DNA of 64,000 nt, taken from the NCBI GenBank assembly GCA_937899245.1, contig CALDKB010000056.1, forward strand, positions 1 to 64,000, written 5' to 3'. Shown here in pieces: positions 36,145-45,839 of the stretch. Position numbers and translations under genes: made by a program. Origin of the DNA: an uncultured Bacteroidales bacterium. Lineage in GTDB: Bacteria > Bacteroidota > Bacteroidia > Bacteroidales > ML635J-15. How positions within the stretch are numbered: position 1 is the stretch's first letter; every line of letters begins with the position of its first letter. The notes beneath the pieces are model-generated. The model made no database searches, was not told the origin of the DNA, and saw only the letters and a list, made by a program, of their open reading frames with translations.

Positions 36145-36531
36145 ATGGAATACAGAACAAAGATAAGATTACGTATGAGTGCAAAAGACGCTCATTACGG
36201 TGGCAATTTGGTTGACGGTGCACACATGGTTCATCTTTTTGGTGACGTTGCAACCGAACTTTTAATTATGCGTGACGGTGACGAAGGTCTATTCTGCGCA
36301 TACGATATGATTGAATTCAAGGCTCCTGTATACGCAGGCGACTTTATCGAAGCAGAAGGTTGGATCGACCGCGAAGGCAACACTTCTCGTCACATGATGT
36401 TCGAAGCTCGCAAGGTTGCTGTTGCTCGTCCCGACATTTCAGCATCTGCAGCAGACGAACTCGACGAACCTATTTTGGTTTGCCGTGCTTCTGGTACTTG
36501 TGTAACACCAAAAAATTGCCAGAGAAAGTAA
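36145..36531 (+). CDS. kal: 3-aminobutyryl-CoA ammonia-lyase
   Basis: Removes ammonia from 3-aminobutyryl-CoA to give crotonyl-CoA in lysine fermentation. The 128-residue hot-dog fold shows YGGNLVDGAHMVHLFGDVATEL and EFKAPVYAGDFIEAEG, as in characterised Kal proteins. kce begins 1 base after the stop. The identification is strengthened by that neighbour. Confidence 0.87.
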   Translation: MEYRTKIRLRMSAKDAHYGGNLVDGAHMVHLFGDVATELLIMRDGDEGLFCAYDMIEFKAPVYAGDFIEAEGWIDREGNTSRHMMFEARKVAVARPDISASAADELDEPILVCRASGTCVTPKNCQRK

Positions 36532-36532
36532 T

Positions 36533-37363
36533 ATGGAAAAACTTATCATCACAGCCGCTATCTGCGGTGCAGAAGTAACAAAGGAACAGAATCCTAACGT
36601 TCCTTATACAGTTGAAGAAATCGTACGCGAAGCAAAGTCGGCAGTTGATGCTGGCGCTGCTATCGTTCACCTTCACGTTCGTTTCGACGACGGTACTCCA
36701 ACACAGAGCCGCGAACGTTTCCAGGAATGCACCGAAGCAATCCTAAAGGCTTGCCCGGATGTAATCCTTATCCCTTCAACAGGTGGTGCAGTTGGTATGA
36801 CTCCAGACGAACGTTTACAGTCGACCGACACAACTCCAATTCCAGAAATGGCAACACTCGACTGCGGTACTTGCAACTTTGGCGACGAAATTTTCGACAA
36901 CACAATGCCTACAATGCGTGCTTTCGGAAAACGTATGATCGAACGCGGAATTAAGCCAGAATACGAATGCTTCGAAATGGGTCATCTTGATACCATCTTG
37001 ACAATGGCTCGCAAAGGACAGGTTCCTGGCGACCCGATGCAGTTCAACTTCGTACTTGGTGTTCCTGGATGTACTCCGGCAACAGTTCCAAATCTTTGCT
37101 GGCTTGTAAACAACATTCCTGCTGGTTCTACATGGACAGTAACAGGTGTTGGCCGCAACGCATTCCCAATGGCTGCAGCAGCTATCGCAATGGGCGGTAA
37201 TGTTCGCGTTGGTTTCGAAGACAACCTTTACCTTGAAAAGGGTGTTCTTGCAAAATCTAACGGCGAATTGGTTGCTAAGGTTGTAAGACTTGCCAAGGAA
37301 CTTGGTCGTGGTATTGCAACTTCTGCTGAAGCTCGCCAGATTTTAGGCTTGAAAGCAAGATAA
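36533..37363 (+). CDS. kce: 3-keto-5-aminohexanoate cleavage enzyme (BKACE family)
   Basis: Zinc enzyme that condenses 3-keto-5-aminohexanoate with acetyl-CoA to give acetoacetate and 3-aminobutyryl-CoA. It has 276 residues. The metal-binding pair is H46 and H48 (IVHLHVR); STGGAVG and GLED-like VGFEDNLYL form the active site. The family contains related beta-keto acid cleaving enzymes, but kal next door supports the lysine assignment. A terminator follows. Confidence 0.9.
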   Translation: MEKLIITAAICGAEVTKEQNPNVPYTVEEIVREAKSAVDAGAAIVHLHVRFDDGTPTQSRERFQECTEAILKACPDVILIPSTGGAVGMTPDERLQSTDTTPIPEMATLDCGTCNFGDEIFDNTMPTMRAFGKRMIERGIKPEYECFEMGHLDTILTMARKGQVPGDPMQFNFVLGVPGCTPATVPNLCWLVNNIPAGSTWTVTGVGRNAFPMAAAAIAMGGNVRVGFEDNLYLEKGVLAKSNGELVAKVVRLAKELGRGIATSAEARQILGLKAR

Positions 37364-37385
37364 TAATTGCAAAATCAAATAGGAG

Positions 37386-37412
37386 AGGCTGTCCGAAAGG
37401 ACGGCCTTTTTT
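37386..37412. terminator. Terminator between kce and the TPR-SpoIIE gene
   Basis: Stem AGGCTGTCC / GGACGGCCT with one G-T pair, GAAA tetraloop and T6, between converging genes. Confidence 0.87.
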
Positions 37413-37413
37413 G

Positions 37414-39300
37414 TTATTTGTACAATCCAACAACAAGGATGTCGTCGGTTTGTTCTTCGCTTCCTTTCCACGATTCCAACTTTTGCATGAGATATTTTTT
37501 TGCATCTTCAGGGTCCATGGTGGCGCACTCAAGCAGAATTTCACGGAAACGTGCATATTTCAATTTTCCACGGCCATCACTTCCAAATTGGTCGGGATAT
37601 CCGTCGGAAGAAAGGAAAACAGCATCGCCGGCATTTAAGGTGATGGACATTTCGTTAAAAGTCATGTCGTTCTGGCTGCCTAAAATTTCGTTTGCTGTTT
37701 TATGTTCCACGATGTTTCTGTCGGAAACGATCCATATCTTATGCTTTGAGCCAAGAAATTTCAATTCATTTCCGCAAATCCTGACGATTGACAGGCAAAG
37801 CGATTCTCCTTTCAAGTTGTCGGCAGAAGAGACTATTTGATAAAAATCATTGTTTATCTCGCTGGCAATTTCTGCAAGTGAATCGTATTTTTCAATTGCC
37901 GAATACACCGACTTTATTCCCAAAACCGACAGAAAACCTCCCGAAATTCCATGTCCGGTGCAGTCGCCTACAACAATATATTTTGCTTCTCCCTTATCCA
38001 CGACAAGATTAAAATCGCCACCGACAGTTGTCTTTGGCAGATCAAGCACAAACATGTTGCTGCTGCGCGAGGAAGCGTTGTTCATGCATCCAAGCTGTAT
38101 TTCGCGGGCATATTCGAGGTTGCTGGAAATTTCAGAGTCGCGGCGAGATAAATTTTCATTAGCAAACGAAAGCAATTTGTTGAGCTTATTTTTTTGTGCA
38201 AAAAGTAACAAAATGGCAACTATCGACAGAATGGCAAGCACTATTATGGCGGCCAGAATGCAGTTTACGGTTTGTTGATGCTGTATTTTCTCGTCACGAT
38301 GCTTAACTTCGATGTCGGCTTTTTCCTGGACATATTTATTTTCCAAGGCGTTAAGTTTTTCGTTTAACTCGTAGGAATAGACGCTGTCTTCCAACTCTAT
38401 CATCTTTTCGAGATAAAAATTAGAATTTTCATAGTCTCCCAGGCGCATATAATAGTCGTGGTAGTTTTGATACAGCGAGATTTGAATGTCGTTGAATGAA
38501 TTTTTCCTACAGATGCTGTCGGCAATTACTAATCTAGACATTGCATCATCAAACTTTTCGTTTTCAATATCAGCAGAAATCATATTGTTCAGCACTTGTG
38601 CATAAGTGTATACGTCGTCGCCCTGCTGAAGTAGTTCGATTAGAGTTTCGTATGTCCTTTGCGATTTTTCGTTTTGTCCAATATGGTGTTGAAGGTAAGC
38701 AATGTTGTTGTAAAGGGCTATTTTTGTGTTTATGTCGGTAGAAATATTTAAAGCGCTGTCGTAGTATAAAAGGATTGAGTCGTACATTTCATCGTAGTAG
38801 AAAAGGTTTGCCTTGTTTACCATCGGTGCCACAACAGCTTCTGGATTGCTAATAATTTTAGCATTTTCAATGGCAAGGTCATAATATTTCTTTGCAACAT
38901 TTGCAATTCCGTATTCTTGGTATATGATTCCCATGTCGTTGTGAACCATATACATAATGTCGGGGTTATTTAGTCTCTTGGCAATTCTTTCGGCGCTCTC
39001 GTAGTTTTCGATAGCATTCTGGAAATTACCGCGTTTGTAATTTACAAGTCCTATTTCCCTGTATGCAACAGCTATCTGTTTGTAGGCTCCGTATGGGCGA
39101 GCATATGCGATTGCCGTGTCGGCGTATTTCTCGGCGATATTGATGTCGCTGTTAATATATATGCATGCTAGTTCGTTATATATTGCTGCCTTTGCTGTGT
39201 CGTGGCTACAACATAACATTTGTTTCAGCGAGTCTGCGTTTTCTTGGGCATAGGTAGAAAATGACAGGAACAGAATTATTATAGCAAGAACTTTCTTCAT
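37414..39300 (-). CDS. TPR protein with SpoIIE-type PP2C phosphatase domain
   Basis: A 628-residue membrane-anchored phosphatase. A signal sequence (MKKVLAIIILFLSFSTYA) is followed by periplasmic TPR repeats (about 30-310), a coiled coil, one membrane helix (about 343-367), and a cytoplasmic SpoIIE/PP2C domain (about 410-626) with the metal-binding motifs VVGDCTGHGISGGF and SSDGYPDQ. It should sense an envelope or secreted signal and dephosphorylate a cytoplasmic protein, possibly an anti-sigma antagonist. None is nearby. A flippase lies 3 bases upstream. Confidence 0.9.
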   Translation of the reverse strand: MKKVLAIIILFLSFSTYAQENADSLKQMLCCSHDTAKAAIYNELACIYINSDINIAEKYADTAIAYARPYGAYKQIAVAYREIGLVNYKRGNFQNAIENYESAERIAKRLNNPDIMYMVHNDMGIIYQEYGIANVAKKYYDLAIENAKIISNPEAVVAPMVNKANLFYYDEMYDSILLYYDSALNISTDINTKIALYNNIAYLQHHIGQNEKSQRTYETLIELLQQGDDVYTYAQVLNNMISADIENEKFDDAMSRLVIADSICRKNSFNDIQISLYQNYHDYYMRLGDYENSNFYLEKMIELEDSVYSYELNEKLNALENKYVQEKADIEVKHRDEKIQHQQTVNCILAAIIVLAILSIVAILLLFAQKNKLNKLLSFANENLSRRDSEISSNLEYAREIQLGCMNNASSRSSNMFVLDLPKTTVGGDFNLVVDKGEAKYIVVGDCTGHGISGGFLSVLGIKSVYSAIEKYDSLAEIASEINNDFYQIVSSADNLKGESLCLSIVRICGNELKFLGSKHKIWIVSDRNIVEHKTANEILGSQNDMTFNEMSITLNAGDAVFLSSDGYPDQFGSDGRGKLKYARFREILLECATMDPEDAKKYLMQKLESWKGSEEQTDDILVVGLYK

Positions 39301-39303
39301 TTT

Positions 39304-40782
39304 CTATTTTGATATCTTGCCAATTGTCTTTCTCCAAATTTCAGAGATATCGTCGGAAACATTGAAGTAGATGCTCGGAACCACAAACACTATGCATAAT
39401 ACAGCTGAACGTACTGCAAGGTCAACTATCAGGTTGCCAAGATCGGGTATTAGCAACGAAATCCCATATGCGATGGCTCCGAACAGAATTATCAGCAGGT
39501 GTTTTCTGCAATATGGGTGAAATTTGAATATTATCCGTACGAACAGCAGTCGTATAATCGAATAAATGAGGAAAGAAAGCATAGATGCGACGGCCGCCCC
39601 TGTGATTCCGTATATCGGAAGCAGCCAGATGTTGAATACCGTAATCATCACAATAAGGACAATCATTATCAGTGTGTGGTACCGGTAGTATTTGCTATAC
39701 TGGATAATTTCGCCACTAATGCTGGCAGCCATCTGGAAAAGGTGCGAAATGGCAATGAAAAGTATAACATAACGTCCGTTGGCATATTCTGCAGGAAGTA
39801 TATTCAGGATATTGTCGATGTTGCCCCAGACCAGAATAAACAGGAATATGCCGATAACAAGCATGTTGGTTGTACATTTTCTAAAAACCTTGTTGACGTT
39901 TTCGTAGTCGTCCTGCTTGAAAGACTCGGAAATAACCGTGCTTGAAATCCTTATTATTGAGCGTCCTGGCAACAGTATCATTGAGCCGAAGTAAAATGCA
40001 ATGGAATATATGCCCGTGGCGCTAAGATCGCAGTAATGGTTGATGAAATATCGGTCTATCTGGTTTACAAACACACCGCTGAAACTGGAAATAACGCCAA
40101 AGAAAGCAACCGAGGCCATTGCCCTTACAAATTCGCGGGTAAGCATTTTTTTCGACGGGCGCAGCGACATGTTCCCTTGGAAAATAAGCAGGGCAAGAAG
40201 TAGCACCGTTGGCATTCCATAGGCGGCTACATAGTATATGATGAATCCGTTGAAGTCGAGTACGTCGAAATAGAACAGCCCGATTCCGATTAAATTAAGT
40301 ATGCGCAGCAGGAATTCCTTGACGAAGAGTCCGAACGATGAGTTGTAGAACATTCGGTTGTATATGTCGGAAAGCAGGTAGAAAATCGTGATGTATATCA
40401 GCGGTAGCAACAGGAAAACATAGTCGGCAAACAGTTTTGACTTTTCTGCATTCGATTCCACCAGATAGTCGTGTGCGCCAAAATATCCGGCTGTGCATAT
40501 GAGCGAACCTATTATTCCGATGGCAACCAGCAGTAGCGGAAACCCGTTGTGTTTGTGTTCGGGGTCGCGGAAGTACGGAAAGAACCGGACTATGACATTT
40601 GTAAATCCGAAGCATCCGAGCTGACCGACAATCGACGATATTGCAACAAGCAGATTTGTAAGGCCTATTTCGTCGGAACTGAAAATCTGAGGCATCAGCA
40701 GAGCAACATTCACAAATCCGATGAATGCGCCAAGATACGAATATATCGATCCCTTTATTGTCTGTTTTGCAATGAGTCCCAT
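39304..40782 (-). CDS. Oligosaccharide flippase family protein (MATE/Wzx-like)
   Basis: Moves lipid-linked sugar units across the membrane. It has 492 residues and 12-14 hydrophobic segments. The N-terminal TIKGSIYSYLGAFIGFVNVALLMPQI and INQIDRYFINHYCDLSATGIYSIAF match polysaccharide biosynthesis flippases. It overlaps the upstream IPExxxVDY gene by 28 bases and is followed closely by the phosphatase gene, so the three are probably co-transcribed. Confidence 0.88.
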   Translation of the reverse strand: MGLIAKQTIKGSIYSYLGAFIGFVNVALLMPQIFSSDEIGLTNLLVAISSIVGQLGCFGFTNVIVRFFPYFRDPEHKHNGFPLLLVAIGIIGSLICTAGYFGAHDYLVESNAEKSKLFADYVFLLLPLIYITIFYLLSDIYNRMFYNSSFGLFVKEFLLRILNLIGIGLFYFDVLDFNGFIIYYVAAYGMPTVLLLALLIFQGNMSLRPSKKMLTREFVRAMASVAFFGVISSFSGVFVNQIDRYFINHYCDLSATGIYSIAFYFGSMILLPGRSIIRISSTVISESFKQDDYENVNKVFRKCTTNMLVIGIFLFILVWGNIDNILNILPAEYANGRYVILFIAISHLFQMAASISGEIIQYSKYYRYHTLIMIVLIVMITVFNIWLLPIYGITGAAVASMLSFLIYSIIRLLFVRIIFKFHPYCRKHLLIILFGAIAYGISLLIPDLGNLIVDLAVRSAVLCIVFVVPSIYFNVSDDISEIWRKTIGKISK

Positions 40783-41237
40783 AAAAGGTTTATTCGGTCT
40801 TTCGATTTGATTTTTTCAAGTGGAATGTTGTATGCGCTAGTGATAAGGTGGTCGGAACGCAACGCTTGGATGGTGTTGCTGTTGTCGAATGAACTGTCGT
40901 TGCGGACAATAAATAGGAAGTCGAAGTTTTTGAACTCGTCAAGAAGATAACAGCCGTTGTTCCGATTTGAAATCAGAAGAACTTCCGATTTTTTTGAGCT
41001 ATTTATGGCATTGCCGAAAACAGAGAACATGTTTGGTTTGTTCTGTCCAAAATCGAAAGACATTTCCTCTGTTTGATGCATTTTTTCTGTTGTAATTTCT
41101 GGCAGGAGGAAAAAGTCGGTGCCAAGCGGCTTGTTTAAACTCCATGCTAGCTTGTAGTCGCTTTCGACAGACGAAATTCCAAAAATTTGGAAATTCATGC
41201 TCGGCATATAGTCCAATTTTACCTTCGATGTCTTCAT
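40755..41237 (-). CDS. IPExxxVDY family protein
   Basis: A 160-residue protein of unknown function typical of Bacteroidota. The family N terminus is VKLDYMPSMNFQIFGISSVESDYKLAWSLNKPLG after the ATG at 41237. The ATG at 41306 adds residues not seen in the family. The promoter box TAAGTTTG at 41250-41243 leaves almost no leader before 41237. The protein is soluble with no membrane segment and overlaps the flippase. Confidence 0.83.
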   Translation of the reverse strand: MKTSKVKLDYMPSMNFQIFGISSVESDYKLAWSLNKPLGTDFFLLPEITTEKMHQTEEMSFDFGQNKPNMFSVFGNAINSSKKSEVLLISNRNNGCYLLDEFKNFDFLFIVRNDSSFDNSNTIQALRSDHLITSAYNIPLEKIKSKDRINLLWDSLQNRQ

Positions 41238-41242
41238 TGATG

Positions 41243-41250
41243 CAAACTTA
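41243..41250 (-). promoter_or_regulatory. Promoter -7 box (TAAGTTTG) of the IPExxxVDY gene
   Basis: The box ends 5 bases before the ATG at 41237, so transcription would start at or next to the start codon, giving a leaderless or nearly leaderless mRNA. Confidence 0.5.
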
Positions 41251-41366
41251 CATAAAAAATTATTAGCGGTGGTAAATGTTGAGGAAATTCTTTTGATTCC
41301 AGACATTTATTTTATTAAAAAAAATGCCCTATCCATTTTCGCTTGTTTTTCGGGAATTAAGAAAAC

Positions 41367-43313
41367 TTATTTCGTCATTTCAAACTCCTCCATCTCCATG
41401 CTTGCTTCCTCCCACACGCTCATCTGCTGCTCGAGTTCCTCATTTAGCTTTGAGGACATTTTGTAGGCGGTTTCGAGTTTCTGCGGTTCAATAGCGGAGT
41501 TCGACATAAGTTCGTTAAGACCGGCAATTTCAGATTCAAGTCTTTCGATTTCGGCTTCGGCCTTGTCGATTCGGTTCTGTATGGCACGACGGCGCTTGTT
41601 GAGTTCCTTGTTTTCCAAGTATCTCTGCTTGTTGTCTGAAATTTGACTTTCAGACTTTGTCTCTGCTATTTTACGGTCCTTGATTTCAATTTCGCGCATA
41701 TCCTCTATTTTCTTGTTGCGCAGGAAATCGTAGATGCCGCCAACGTGAAGGCGTATTTTCTTGTTCTTGAACTCGTAGACTTTCGATACAAGACCATCGA
41801 GGAAATATCGGTCGTGCGAAACAATTATCAACGTTCCGTCGTAATTCTGCAGCGCTTGTTTCAGAATGTCTTTTGAGCGTATGTCGAGGTGGTTGGTCGG
41901 TTCGTCGAGCACAAGCAGGTTGTATGGCTGTAGCAGAAGTTTTGCCAGCGACAGGCGCGAATGTTCGCCTCCCGACAGTACTTTCACCTTCTTGTCGATA
42001 TCTTCGCCCGAGAATAGGAATGCACCGAGAATATCGCGGATTTTTGTTCGAATGTCGCCAACGGCAATGCGGTCGAGGGTTTCGAAAACAGTCAGTTCCG
42101 GATCCAAAAGCTCGTCTTGATTCTGTGCAAAATAGCCGATATTTATGTTGTGTCCGATTTTTAGTTCACCGGTATATTCGGCCTCTCCGATAATTACTTT
42201 TGAAAGTGTTGTTTTTCCTTCTCCGTTACGACCGACAAAGGCAATCTTTTCGCCGCGCTCCACAACCAAGTCGATACGGTCGAGAATAAGGTTTTCGCCA
42301 TAACTTTTACTCAACTCCTTTGTCTCTACAACAATGTCGCCCGAACGAGGTGCTGGAGCAAACTTAATGTGCATTGCGGCGTTGTCGAGGTCATCGACTT
42401 CGATGATGTCAAGTTTTTCAAGTTGCTTTATTCGCGATTGCACCTGATTCGACTTTGTCGGCTTGTAGCGGAATCGCTCGATGAAGTCTTCTGTGTCCTT
42501 GATTAGTTTCTGCTGGTTTTCGTAGGCCGCCAGTTGTTGCTGTACGCGTTCTTGCTGCAGGACCTTGAATTTCGAGTACGAAACTTTGTAGTCGTACAGT
42601 TTGCCAAGATTTATTTCGATTGTGCGGTTTGTTACGTTGTCGAGAAATGCACGGTCGTGCGAAATAAGCAGAACCGCCCCTCTGTATGCCTGCAAGAAAT
42701 CTTCGAGCCATTGTATTGACTCAATATCCAGGTGGTTTGTCGGCTCGTCGAGAAGTATAAGGTCTGGATTCTGAAGAAGGATTTTTGCAAGTTCCACACG
42801 CATTCTCCATCCGCCGCTGAATTCCGAAATCTTGCGGTTGAAATCGCTGCGCAAGAAGCCAAGACCGCGAAGAATACGTTCGATTTCAGATTCCATGTTA
42901 TTGACACCTACAATTTGCAGATGCTCGTTCAGGTGGGCAAGATTTTCAGCCAGCTTGATGTACGAATCGCTTTCGTAGTCGGTGCGGCTCTCAAGTTCGG
43001 ATGCAAGGCCGTCTATTTCGTTCTGTATGCTCGAAATGGTATCAAAAGCTTTTTTAGTCTCTTCAAGAACGGTGTTCTGCGTGGATGCAAGATTCATTTG
43101 CTGGGGCAGATAGCCAATGCTTATGCCTGCCGGCTTCGATACGTTTCCTTCTGTAGGAGAAACTAGTCCGTAGATGACTTTCAGCAGAGTTGATTTTCCT
43201 GCACCGTTTTTCCCCACAAGACCGATCCTGTCGCGAGGGTTTATCATGAAGCCAATGCCTGAAAAAAGCTCAAATCCGCCAAAACGGATGGTTATGTTGT
43301 CTATCGATACCAT
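41367..43313 (-). CDS. ABC-F family ATPase (Uup/YheS type)
   Basis: A soluble, ribosome-associated ATPase of 648 residues. Two nucleotide-binding domains are visible: Walker A GKNGAGKST (about 36-44) and GRNGEGKTT (about 365), and the ABC signatures SGGWRMRVELA and LSGGEHSRLSLA. LLDEPTNHLD occurs twice. The P-site tRNA interaction motif linker and a C-terminal coiled coil (about 570-640) follow. No transmembrane part is present. ABC-F proteins act on stalled ribosomes; some give antibiotic resistance, but there is no evidence of that here. Confidence 0.92.
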   Translation of the reverse strand: MVSIDNITIRFGGFELFSGIGFMINPRDRIGLVGKNGAGKSTLLKVIYGLVSPTEGNVSKPAGISIGYLPQQMNLASTQNTVLEETKKAFDTISSIQNEIDGLASELESRTDYESDSYIKLAENLAHLNEHLQIVGVNNMESEIERILRGLGFLRSDFNRKISEFSGGWRMRVELAKILLQNPDLILLDEPTNHLDIESIQWLEDFLQAYRGAVLLISHDRAFLDNVTNRTIEINLGKLYDYKVSYSKFKVLQQERVQQQLAAYENQQKLIKDTEDFIERFRYKPTKSNQVQSRIKQLEKLDIIEVDDLDNAAMHIKFAPAPRSGDIVVETKELSKSYGENLILDRIDLVVERGEKIAFVGRNGEGKTTLSKVIIGEAEYTGELKIGHNINIGYFAQNQDELLDPELTVFETLDRIAVGDIRTKIRDILGAFLFSGEDIDKKVKVLSGGEHSRLSLAKLLLQPYNLLVLDEPTNHLDIRSKDILKQALQNYDGTLIIVSHDRYFLDGLVSKVYEFKNKKIRLHVGGIYDFLRNKKIEDMREIEIKDRKIAETKSESQISDNKQRYLENKELNKRRRAIQNRIDKAEAEIERLESEIAGLNELMSNSAIEPQKLETAYKMSSKLNEELEQQMSVWEEASMEMEEFEMTK

Positions 43314-43456
43314 CTTCCTGAAATTTTGTGCGAAAGTAATTCATTTTTATCGCATGAAGAAATCAATATATAGTTTCTAGGCCCTTATGCATCTGAATAA
43401 ATATCACCTACAAAGCAAACATCTTAAACAATAGTATGTAAATCTCAAATTCTTCT

Positions 43457-43464
43457 TATCTTTG
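43457..43464 (+). promoter_or_regulatory. Promoter -7 box (TATCTTTG) of purM
   Basis: TATCTTTG matches TAnnTTTG, 21 bases before the ATG at 43486. Confidence 0.6.
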
Positions 43465-43485
43465 CAACCTAAATTAAACAAACTT

Positions 43486-44655
43486 ATGTCAGATAGTTTA
43501 AGATATAATTTGCGAGGAGTTTCCGCATCCAAGGAAGACGTTCACAATGCAATAAAGAACATCGACAAGGGCTTATACCCCAAGTCATTCTGCAAGATTA
43601 TCCCCGATATACTTTGTGGTGACGAGGAATACTGCAACATTATGCATGCCGATGGCGCTGGCACAAAGTCGTCGCTTGCATATATGTACTGGAAGGAAAC
43701 TGGTGACCTTTCTGTATGGAAGGGGATTGCTATCGACGCAATAGTAATGAATACAGACGACCTTCTTTGTGTAGGCGCAATAGATAACATTCTGCTTTCG
43801 TCAACAATAGGCCGCAACAAGCGCCTTGTTCCCGGAGAGGTAATTTCGGCTATAATCAATGGAACTCAGGAATTCTGCGATACAATGCGCGATTATGGCG
43901 TTAACATAGTGCTTACTGGTGGCGAAACTGCCGACGTTGGCGATCTTGTCAGGACTATCATCGTAGATTCCACAGTAACATGCCGCATGAAGCGCAAGGA
44001 TCTTATCACAAACGAGAATATAGCTGCAGGAAATGTTATCGTCGGACTGGCATCATACGGTCAGGCAAAATACGAGACTTTTTATAACGGCGGAATGGGC
44101 AGCAACGGTTTGACATCTGCACGCCACGATGTCTTTGCAAAGTATCTTGCCGAGAAATATCCGGAAAGCTACGACGATAAAATTCCAAACGAACTCGTAT
44201 ATTCTGGCAAATGCAAGCTTACCGACAAACTCGAAAGCCCGTATGCGGATGCAGGAAAACTTGTTCTTTCGCCGACACGTACTTATGCTCCTGTAATCAG
44301 GGAAATCCTGAAGAATTATCGTTCTCAGATCAATGGTATTATTCACTGCAGCGGCGGCGCACAGACAAAAATCTTGAACTTTGTCGACAATTTGCATATC
44401 GTAAAGGACAATATGTTTGACACTCCGTTGTTGTTTAAACTTATTCAGGAACAGAGCGGTACCGATTGGAAGGAAATGTACAAGGTTTTCAATATGGGTC
44501 ACCGTATGGAATTGTATGTTCCGGAAAATATCGCTAACGATATTATTGCAATTAGCCAGAGCTTCGGTGTAGATGCAAAGGTTATCGGACATTGCGAAAA
44601 GTGCGAAGGCAAAAAGTTGACAATCAAGTCGGACAAGGGAACTTTCGAATACTAA
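43486..44655 (+). CDS. purM: Phosphoribosylformylglycinamidine cyclo-ligase (AIR synthase)
   Basis: Makes 5-aminoimidazole ribonucleotide in purine synthesis. From the ATG at 43486 it is 389 residues, the long form usual in Bacteroidota. The catalytic region HADGAGTKSSLAYMYW and the segments NTDDLLCVGA, LTGGETADVGD and GNVIVGLASYGQ are conserved. It is followed after 36 bases by prfA. The AT-rich gap to prfA contains TCAAATATTCAAATCATC repeats common in the phylum. Confidence 0.93.
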   Translation: MSDSLRYNLRGVSASKEDVHNAIKNIDKGLYPKSFCKIIPDILCGDEEYCNIMHADGAGTKSSLAYMYWKETGDLSVWKGIAIDAIVMNTDDLLCVGAIDNILLSSTIGRNKRLVPGEVISAIINGTQEFCDTMRDYGVNIVLTGGETADVGDLVRTIIVDSTVTCRMKRKDLITNENIAAGNVIVGLASYGQAKYETFYNGGMGSNGLTSARHDVFAKYLAEKYPESYDDKIPNELVYSGKCKLTDKLESPYADAGKLVLSPTRTYAPVIREILKNYRSQINGIIHCSGGAQTKILNFVDNLHIVKDNMFDTPLLFKLIQEQSGTDWKEMYKVFNMGHRMELYVPENIANDIIAISQSFGVDAKVIGHCEKCEGKKLTIKSDKGTFEY

Positions 44656-44691
44656 TCTTCAAATATTCAAATCATCAAACAAGACAAATAG

Positions 44692-45777
44692 ATGGCAAAC
44701 TTACTGATACTAGAAAAACTTCAAGGAGTAAAGGCAAGATTCATCGAGGTTGGAAAAATGCTTACCGACCAGTCGATAATGTCCGACATGGACAAATATG
44801 TAAAGTTAAACAAGGAATACAAGGATCTTGAGCCAATTATCGAGGCATACGACGAATATTCGAACATGATTTCCAACATTGATAATGCCAAGGCAATTCT
44901 TTCGACAGAAAAGGACGAGGAGATGCGCGAAATGGCAAAGATGGAAATTGATGAGCTTACGGCGCAAATCGAACCGATGGAAGAAAAAATAAAGCTGTTG
45001 CTTATCCCTAAGGATCCTGAAGATGAAAAGAATGCAATCGTTGAAATCCGAGGTGGAGCAGGAGGCGATGAGGCAAGTTTGTTCGCCGGCGAGCTTATGC
45101 GTATGTATGTAAAATACTGCGAAACAAAGGGTTGGAAAACCGAAATTACGCGTGCAACCGAAGGTACTGTTGGCGGTTACAAGGAAGTTGTCTTCACGGT
45201 TACTGGTCATGGCGTATATGGAATATTGAAATATGAATCGGGAGTTCACCGTGTTCAGCGTGTTCCGCAGACCGAAACTCAGGGCCGAGTTCATACTTCG
45301 GCGGCATCTGTTGCTGTTTTGCCTGAAGCCGATGAGGTTGATGTTAAGATAAACCCTGCTGACATCAAGCGTGATGAATTTTGCTCGTCGGGACCTGGCG
45401 GACAGTCTGTCAACACAACATATTCGGCAATTCGACTTACTCATATTCCAACAGGTATTGTTGTAACATGCCAGGATGAAAAGTCGAAGCTTAAGAATAT
45501 CGAGTCGGCAATGAAGGAACTTCGTACTCGTTTGTATAATCTCGAATATCAGAAATATCTTGACGAGATTTCAAAGAAACGTAAGACAATGGTTTCTACG
45601 GGTGACCGTTCGGCAAAAATTCGTACCTACAATTTCCCGCAGGGACGTGTTACCGACCATCGTATCAACTACACAATGTACAACCTGCAGAACTTCATGC
45701 TCGGTGATATCGATGAACTGGTTGACCAGCTGATTATGGCAGAAAATGCAGAGCGTCTAAAGGAAGCCAACGACTAA
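44692..45777 (+). CDS. prfA: Peptide chain release factor 1
   Basis: Terminates at UAG and UAA. It has 361 residues. The P-x-T stop-codon reading motif is PQT (VQRVPQTETQGR), and the GGQ motif is SSGPGGQSVNTT. Both release factors occur in this window, but far apart and on opposite strands. A strong terminator follows. Confidence 0.96.
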   Translation: MANLLILEKLQGVKARFIEVGKMLTDQSIMSDMDKYVKLNKEYKDLEPIIEAYDEYSNMISNIDNAKAILSTEKDEEMREMAKMEIDELTAQIEPMEEKIKLLLIPKDPEDEKNAIVEIRGGAGGDEASLFAGELMRMYVKYCETKGWKTEITRATEGTVGGYKEVVFTVTGHGVYGILKYESGVHRVQRVPQTETQGRVHTSAASVAVLPEADEVDVKINPADIKRDEFCSSGPGGQSVNTTYSAIRLTHIPTGIVVTCQDEKSKLKNIESAMKELRTRLYNLEYQKYLDEISKKRKTMVSTGDRSAKIRTYNFPQGRVTDHRINYTMYNLQNFMLGDIDELVDQLIMAENAERLKEAND

Positions 45778-45796
45778 ACAAGATAGTTGAAAAATA

Positions 45797-45826
45797 AAAG
45801 GTCGCCATTTGGCGACCTTTTTTTTA
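45797..45826. terminator. Bidirectional terminator between prfA and the CHAT gene
   Basis: Stem AAAGGTCGCC / GGCGACCTTT with an ATTT-containing loop and T8. Confidence 0.9.
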
Positions 45827-45839
45827 TTCTCATATTTGA

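Noticed and set aside
41367..43313. Antibiotic-resistance ABC-F protein
   Set aside because: Housekeeping Uup/YheS-type features fit; nothing in the sequence points to resistance.
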